Part shown: piece by piece, positions 60,834 to 64,000 of the stretch
Position numbering within the stretch: the stretch's first letter is position 1
Layout of the letters: each line of letters begins with the position of its first letter
Assembly: GCA_964017065.1 (NCBI GenBank)
Contig: OZ024784.1
Coordinates: 10,211,152-10,275,151 of the forward strand
Direction: 5' to 3'
Length of the DNA: 64,000 nucleotides
From: Haliclona indistincta
Taxonomy: Eukaryota > Porifera > Demospongiae > Haplosclerida > Chalinidae
Program-made: the position numbers and the translations under genes
The notes under the pieces: model-generated
What the model was told of the DNA's origin: nothing
Database searches by the model: none
The model's input: the letters and a program-made list of their open reading frames with translations, nothing else

Positions 60834-62570
60834 TTATGTACCATAACATTTTCTAGCTAGAGCAGGAGGGAGAGTACTGAGTACATCAGTCCACGGTTTT
60901 TCCACCACCACTAATGCCCCAGTATGCATTCTTGTAACACACAACATTTCCTTATAGCTTGGTACTATATGTGTAGGCAAATACTTGTGAATCTTTTTTC
61001 TCTTGTTAGGAACATTGGCAGGTGTTAAGTTAATCTTCTCGATCTCAGTACTCTGAACAAACACAAGATTGTGAGTGTCATGAAGAACAAGCATATCTGA
61101 ATATTTGCCGGTTACTGGGAAAATACATAAAGGAGGAGAGAGAAAGGAACTCTGAGCTTTCTTGCCAAAGCTATAATTCAAACATCCCAGAAAAGTTAAC
61201 TGGAGAGACTTGAGACTGTATGTGAATATTTCACGATCAGTCGGTGTATAAATGAATATGAGGCTACTATCCAAATTGAAGCAAAACTTTGATGCCAGAA
61301 TGTCATCGAGTTTGGGAAGTTTGACTAACTGATGGTAAGATTCAGTTGAATACAACATTATTCTATGTTTGTTAGTCAAAGCAGCTAGATACCGTCCATC
61401 AGGACTATACTGGATATCAAGAATTGAAACTGGTGCATTGTTGCTTGATAGATTGACAACTTTAACACGCTCTTCATTGTCGAGACATATCTTCATCACC
61501 ACGAGACCTTCTTTTACACATGCTAACGCTAGCTCAGATCCAGCAGGGCTAAAACACATCTTCATTGCAGAGACAGGCCAAGACCCAATACACACAACTC
61601 CAGAAAAGAGTTTGTATAACCACAAACGTTCGATATTGCATAAAGAAGCAATGGCCCCATCAGAAGAAATAGCGCTCGAGAGGATGTGATGATGACCGGG
61701 AACTTTCAGCTCGAGGAAATGCACCGGCAGACCTCTACCAGTGTGACCATCTGACGAAACAGATGAAGATGGAGAATAGATAAGAGAATTTTGACCAGCT
61801 ATGGTGGGCCTGTCGTTCTTTATTGGAGAATTTAGCTCACTTGAAAGAAAAGAACTAGAAGAGTCACCAGGCTCATCAGAAGAAAGATGCCAGAATCTCA
61901 AAGATGTGTTGTCTTGCACTACAAGTACACCAGAAGATGATGCAACATGGACACGGCTACTTAGTACAGTAAAGGGAGAATACTGTATAGTATGATAAGG
62001 ATTGAGATTTACTGGGTCGTACACAACGATACGAGTATCCACACCACCTGATACAATATGACCGCCATTACCTACTGCTATTGATCGAACATCATGAGTG
62101 TGCACACGTGCTTCACCGCTTCGAACCCATTTCTTCAACTTATTGTCCCCTTCAGTTATCCTTTGAAATTTCACTATTTTCTGGTCAACACCCGAGGCAT
62201 AGAATGTATTATTATCACACACAGCTAAAGCAAGCACATCAGCAAGGTGGCAGTGAAATGATTGTTTCAGAGTTCCAAAGCGGCAATCCCAAATTTGAAC
62301 CTTGCCTTGAGAATCAGCGCTAACCAATGAATGATCACAAAGGAGTTTTACAGACCAGACTAGAGTAGACCGTCCTTGATAATCATCAAGTGTTATTCGC
62401 TGTGCACATCTACCAGTAGCGGGCTCGAATACTCGTATCGTGCTGTCATTACCACCTGCCACTAATAGGTGACCATCAGGATGCCAGGAGAGTGAAAGTA
62501 TTCGGCACGATTGTCTGTCTAATGAACGCAAGAAGAACAAGGAGTCTGGTGTTATTTGAAATAGACAAAC
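60834..62570 (-). CDS. UTP4: UTP4/cirhin WD40 protein, 3' exon (N-terminus missing)
   Basis: A single 579-codon exon encodes the last 578 residues. UTP4 is part of the t-UTP/UTP-A complex of the small-subunit processome in the nucleolus, needed for rDNA transcription and 18S rRNA maturation. The exon opens VCLFQITPDS, then DRQSCRILSLSWHPDGHL, aligning with human cirhin from about residue 125. WD-type repeats follow (KVQIWD, HTHDVRSIAV, SGGVDTRIVVYDP, DIQYSPDGRYLAAL), and it ends VVVEKPWTDVLSTLPPALAR then KCYGT, like the human C-terminus. A splice acceptor (AG) precedes 62570. The expected about 120 N-terminal residues must come from upstream exons, which I could not find up to 64000. The stop is 193 bp from the geminin start, in the same orientation. 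The assignment is secure. Confidence 0.93.
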   Translation of the reverse strand, partial: VCLFQITPDSLFFLRSLDRQSCRILSLSWHPDGHLLVAGGNDSTIRVFEPATGRCAQRITLDDYQGRSTLVWSVKLLCDHSLVSADSQGKVQIWDCRFGTLKQSFHCHLADVLALAVCDNNTFYASGVDQKIVKFQRITEGDNKLKKWVRSGEARVHTHDVRSIAVGNGGHIVSGGVDTRIVVYDPVNLNPYHTIQYSPFTVLSSRVHVASSSGVLVVQDNTSLRFWHLSSDEPGDSSSSFLSSELNSPIKNDRPTIAGQNSLIYSPSSSVSSDGHTGRGLPVHFLELKVPGHHHILSSAISSDGAIASLCNIERLWLYKLFSGVVCIGSWPVSAMKMCFSPAGSELALACVKEGLVVMKICLDNEERVKVVNLSSNNAPVSILDIQYSPDGRYLAALTNKHRIMLYSTESYHQLVKLPKLDDILASKFCFNLDSSLIFIYTPTDREIFTYSLKSLQLTFLGCLNYSFGKKAQSSFLSPPLCIFPVTGKYSDMLVLHDTHNLVFVQSTEIEKINLTPANVPNKRKKIHKYLPTHIVPSYKEMLCVTRMHTGALVVVEKPWTDVLSTLPPALARKCYGT

Positions 62571-64000
62571 CTGTAAAAAGTAATAGAATACTGATTAAGA
62601 GATTCATATACAGGTAAATATGTAGGAGTGCTCCACAGAGCAGTACTTGGTGCTCTACAGAGCAAAAGTGCACAGTATAGTGTGACTTCACAGCAGCTGG
62701 AGACATTATATTTCAAGGGGAAGAGTACCTGTTGTACATTGGTGTTTTCGTTATACTGCATCTTTCTACTGCGATACACAACTCTCTGCTTTTTCTCTGC
62801 GACTAGGCGAAGGTGAACGCTACTTGCTGCGCAAGTCTAACAGCTGGAACACTAGTTGGGTTTGCAAAGAAGAGCTTGTTTTTGATGACATATTTACGCG
62901 GCCTATGGCAGTTTTCTCAAGTTGGATGCGTCTGTTTAGAGAAACTCCTTTGGATACAGGCTGTAACTAGTGCGCATGTTGCAACTTTAACGCTGTCTTC
63001 AGAGATAGAGGAAGTACGACGGACCCCATACCCACACAATACAGAAATGTCATTATAGTGCACAGGAAAACAAAAATTCACTCTGAATGACTTTGGAGAA
63101 GCTACTGCCTAAGTGAAGAATGTGTATCAATACGATTTATTAATGTTATCTGACTATTAAAATTCCCAATCAGTTCATAATGCATTATGAGGCGAAGCTA
63201 TGAATGTTAACAAAAAAGACGGGTATCAGGATTTTTCATCTTGGTCACATTTCAGGGTGCACAAAATACCAGTACTTGCCATCAGTTAGAAAAATTCTTA
63301 AGAACCTAGAGACAGTTCTATTCATAAGAGCTGTTGTACTGCTTTCTGCAGAGTTTCAGGTTCTGGTGACCATGAACCTAGACAGGTTCATGGTCATGCC
63401 CATGTGACACGCCTTGTGGTCAGGTTAGCTTTAGCTGCTAAGCTCCTTCTGCAAACCATAACCAAGGAGCTAATTCTACAATGTGCATGACATGCCAAGG
63501 GTTTTGTGAAATCTGTTCATACATTTGGTCCATCGAACTGCAGAGATCAGCAATCACTTCTACATGCTGGAAAAGTTATGAGCATGATAAGCACAATGAT
63601 GGCTTGCAATGAGACTCATGGATTTTTCTAAAGTGCTTTCATTCTCGAGTTATGGCTGGTTCACCTTGAAGGCCATCTTGGACCTCTCTGACTACAAAAG
63701 CACCCATAGTGGCACATGTAGATTCCATCTAAACTACAGGATAGCTCTGAGGGTGCATAGACATTTCAAGAAAGAGCCTATACAAGGTTTTGCAGGTCAC
63801 TTGTCGCGGCGAAAACGACAAATCAACGAGGCCACGCCCACTCATCAAGCACCACAGAAAGTTGGTGAAAAGAAATGCTTGTAGTACCGTGTAAGGAATA
63901 GCACCTTGCCGTTATTTTTCTCAAATCACCAAGTATAGTCTATGCTTTGACTGCAACGGTCAAAGTTCACCCAGCAAAAGCAGCGTACACGATACTACAA
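62571..64000. other. UTP4 5' side, no exon recognised
   Basis: Should contain or precede the first UTP4 exons, but no WD40-like minus-strand segment with splice sites was found. ORFs up to 91 codons on the plus strand show no family motif. A small inverted patch lies at 62632-62664 (GTGCTCCACAGAGCA and GGTGCTCTACAGAGCA). Confidence 0.4.

Noticed and set aside
61369..62323. Plus-strand ORFs of 64-106 codons inside UTP4
   Set aside because: Antisense shadows of the long conserved UTP4 exon.

Overview
The window is eukaryotic genomic DNA from an early-branching animal. Genes are split by short GT-AG introns, the DNA is AT-rich, and introns and intergenic space are full of small inverted-repeat transposons and minisatellites. 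A local cluster of GABA-B-type (class C) receptors in an animal with this compact gene style and very short 3' UTRs suggests a demosponge (Amphimedon-like). That assignment is inference; no species marker was read.

Layout. (1) 1-228, minus: first exon of receptor A, cut by the window edge. (2) 2600-9432, minus: receptor B, 16 exons, about 829 aa. (3) 11108-34460, minus: receptor C, about 16 exons, about 877 aa, stretched to 23 kb by transposons, minisatellites, a SINE and a decayed Crypton-like tyrosine recombinase. (4) 34461-40184: repeat-dense divergent intergenic region with a LINE tail nested inside a MITE. (5) 40185-45090, plus: receptor D, 17 exons, about 855 aa. (6) 45372-55082, minus: receptor E, the most divergent, about 928 aa, convergent with D. 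(7) 56020-60640, minus: geminin (GMNN). (8) 60834-62570, minus: UTP4/cirhin, large 3' exon. (9) 62571-64000: no exon recognised.

How the genes relate. Receptors B, C and D share almost every intron position and phase, and their 7TM exons have nearly identical lengths (145/127/108/144/105/225 bp), so they are duplicates of one ancestral gene. Receptor E has lost two of these introns and gained one. Each complete receptor has a signal peptide, a Venus-flytrap ligand domain and a GABA-B-type 7TM domain. D, C and E, and weakly B, end in a coiled-coil-like segment, the device GABA-B subunits use to dimerise. The pocket residues known for GABA in vertebrate GABBR1 are only partly kept, so the ligand is open. 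Geminin (replication licensing) and UTP4 (18S rRNA maturation) are unrelated housekeeping genes lying head-to-tail with under 200 bp between their coding regions.

Most notable signals: a 209-bp near-identical tract shared by exon 7 of B and D (gene conversion across an inverted pair); a nested palindrome in a B intron that carries exon 6 sequence in both orientations; three full-length MITEs with perfect 9-bp target duplications around geminin and the 5' end of E; a MITE whose end forms a splice donor in C; a foldback with two hammerhead-like cores; and the Crypton-like recombinase relic.
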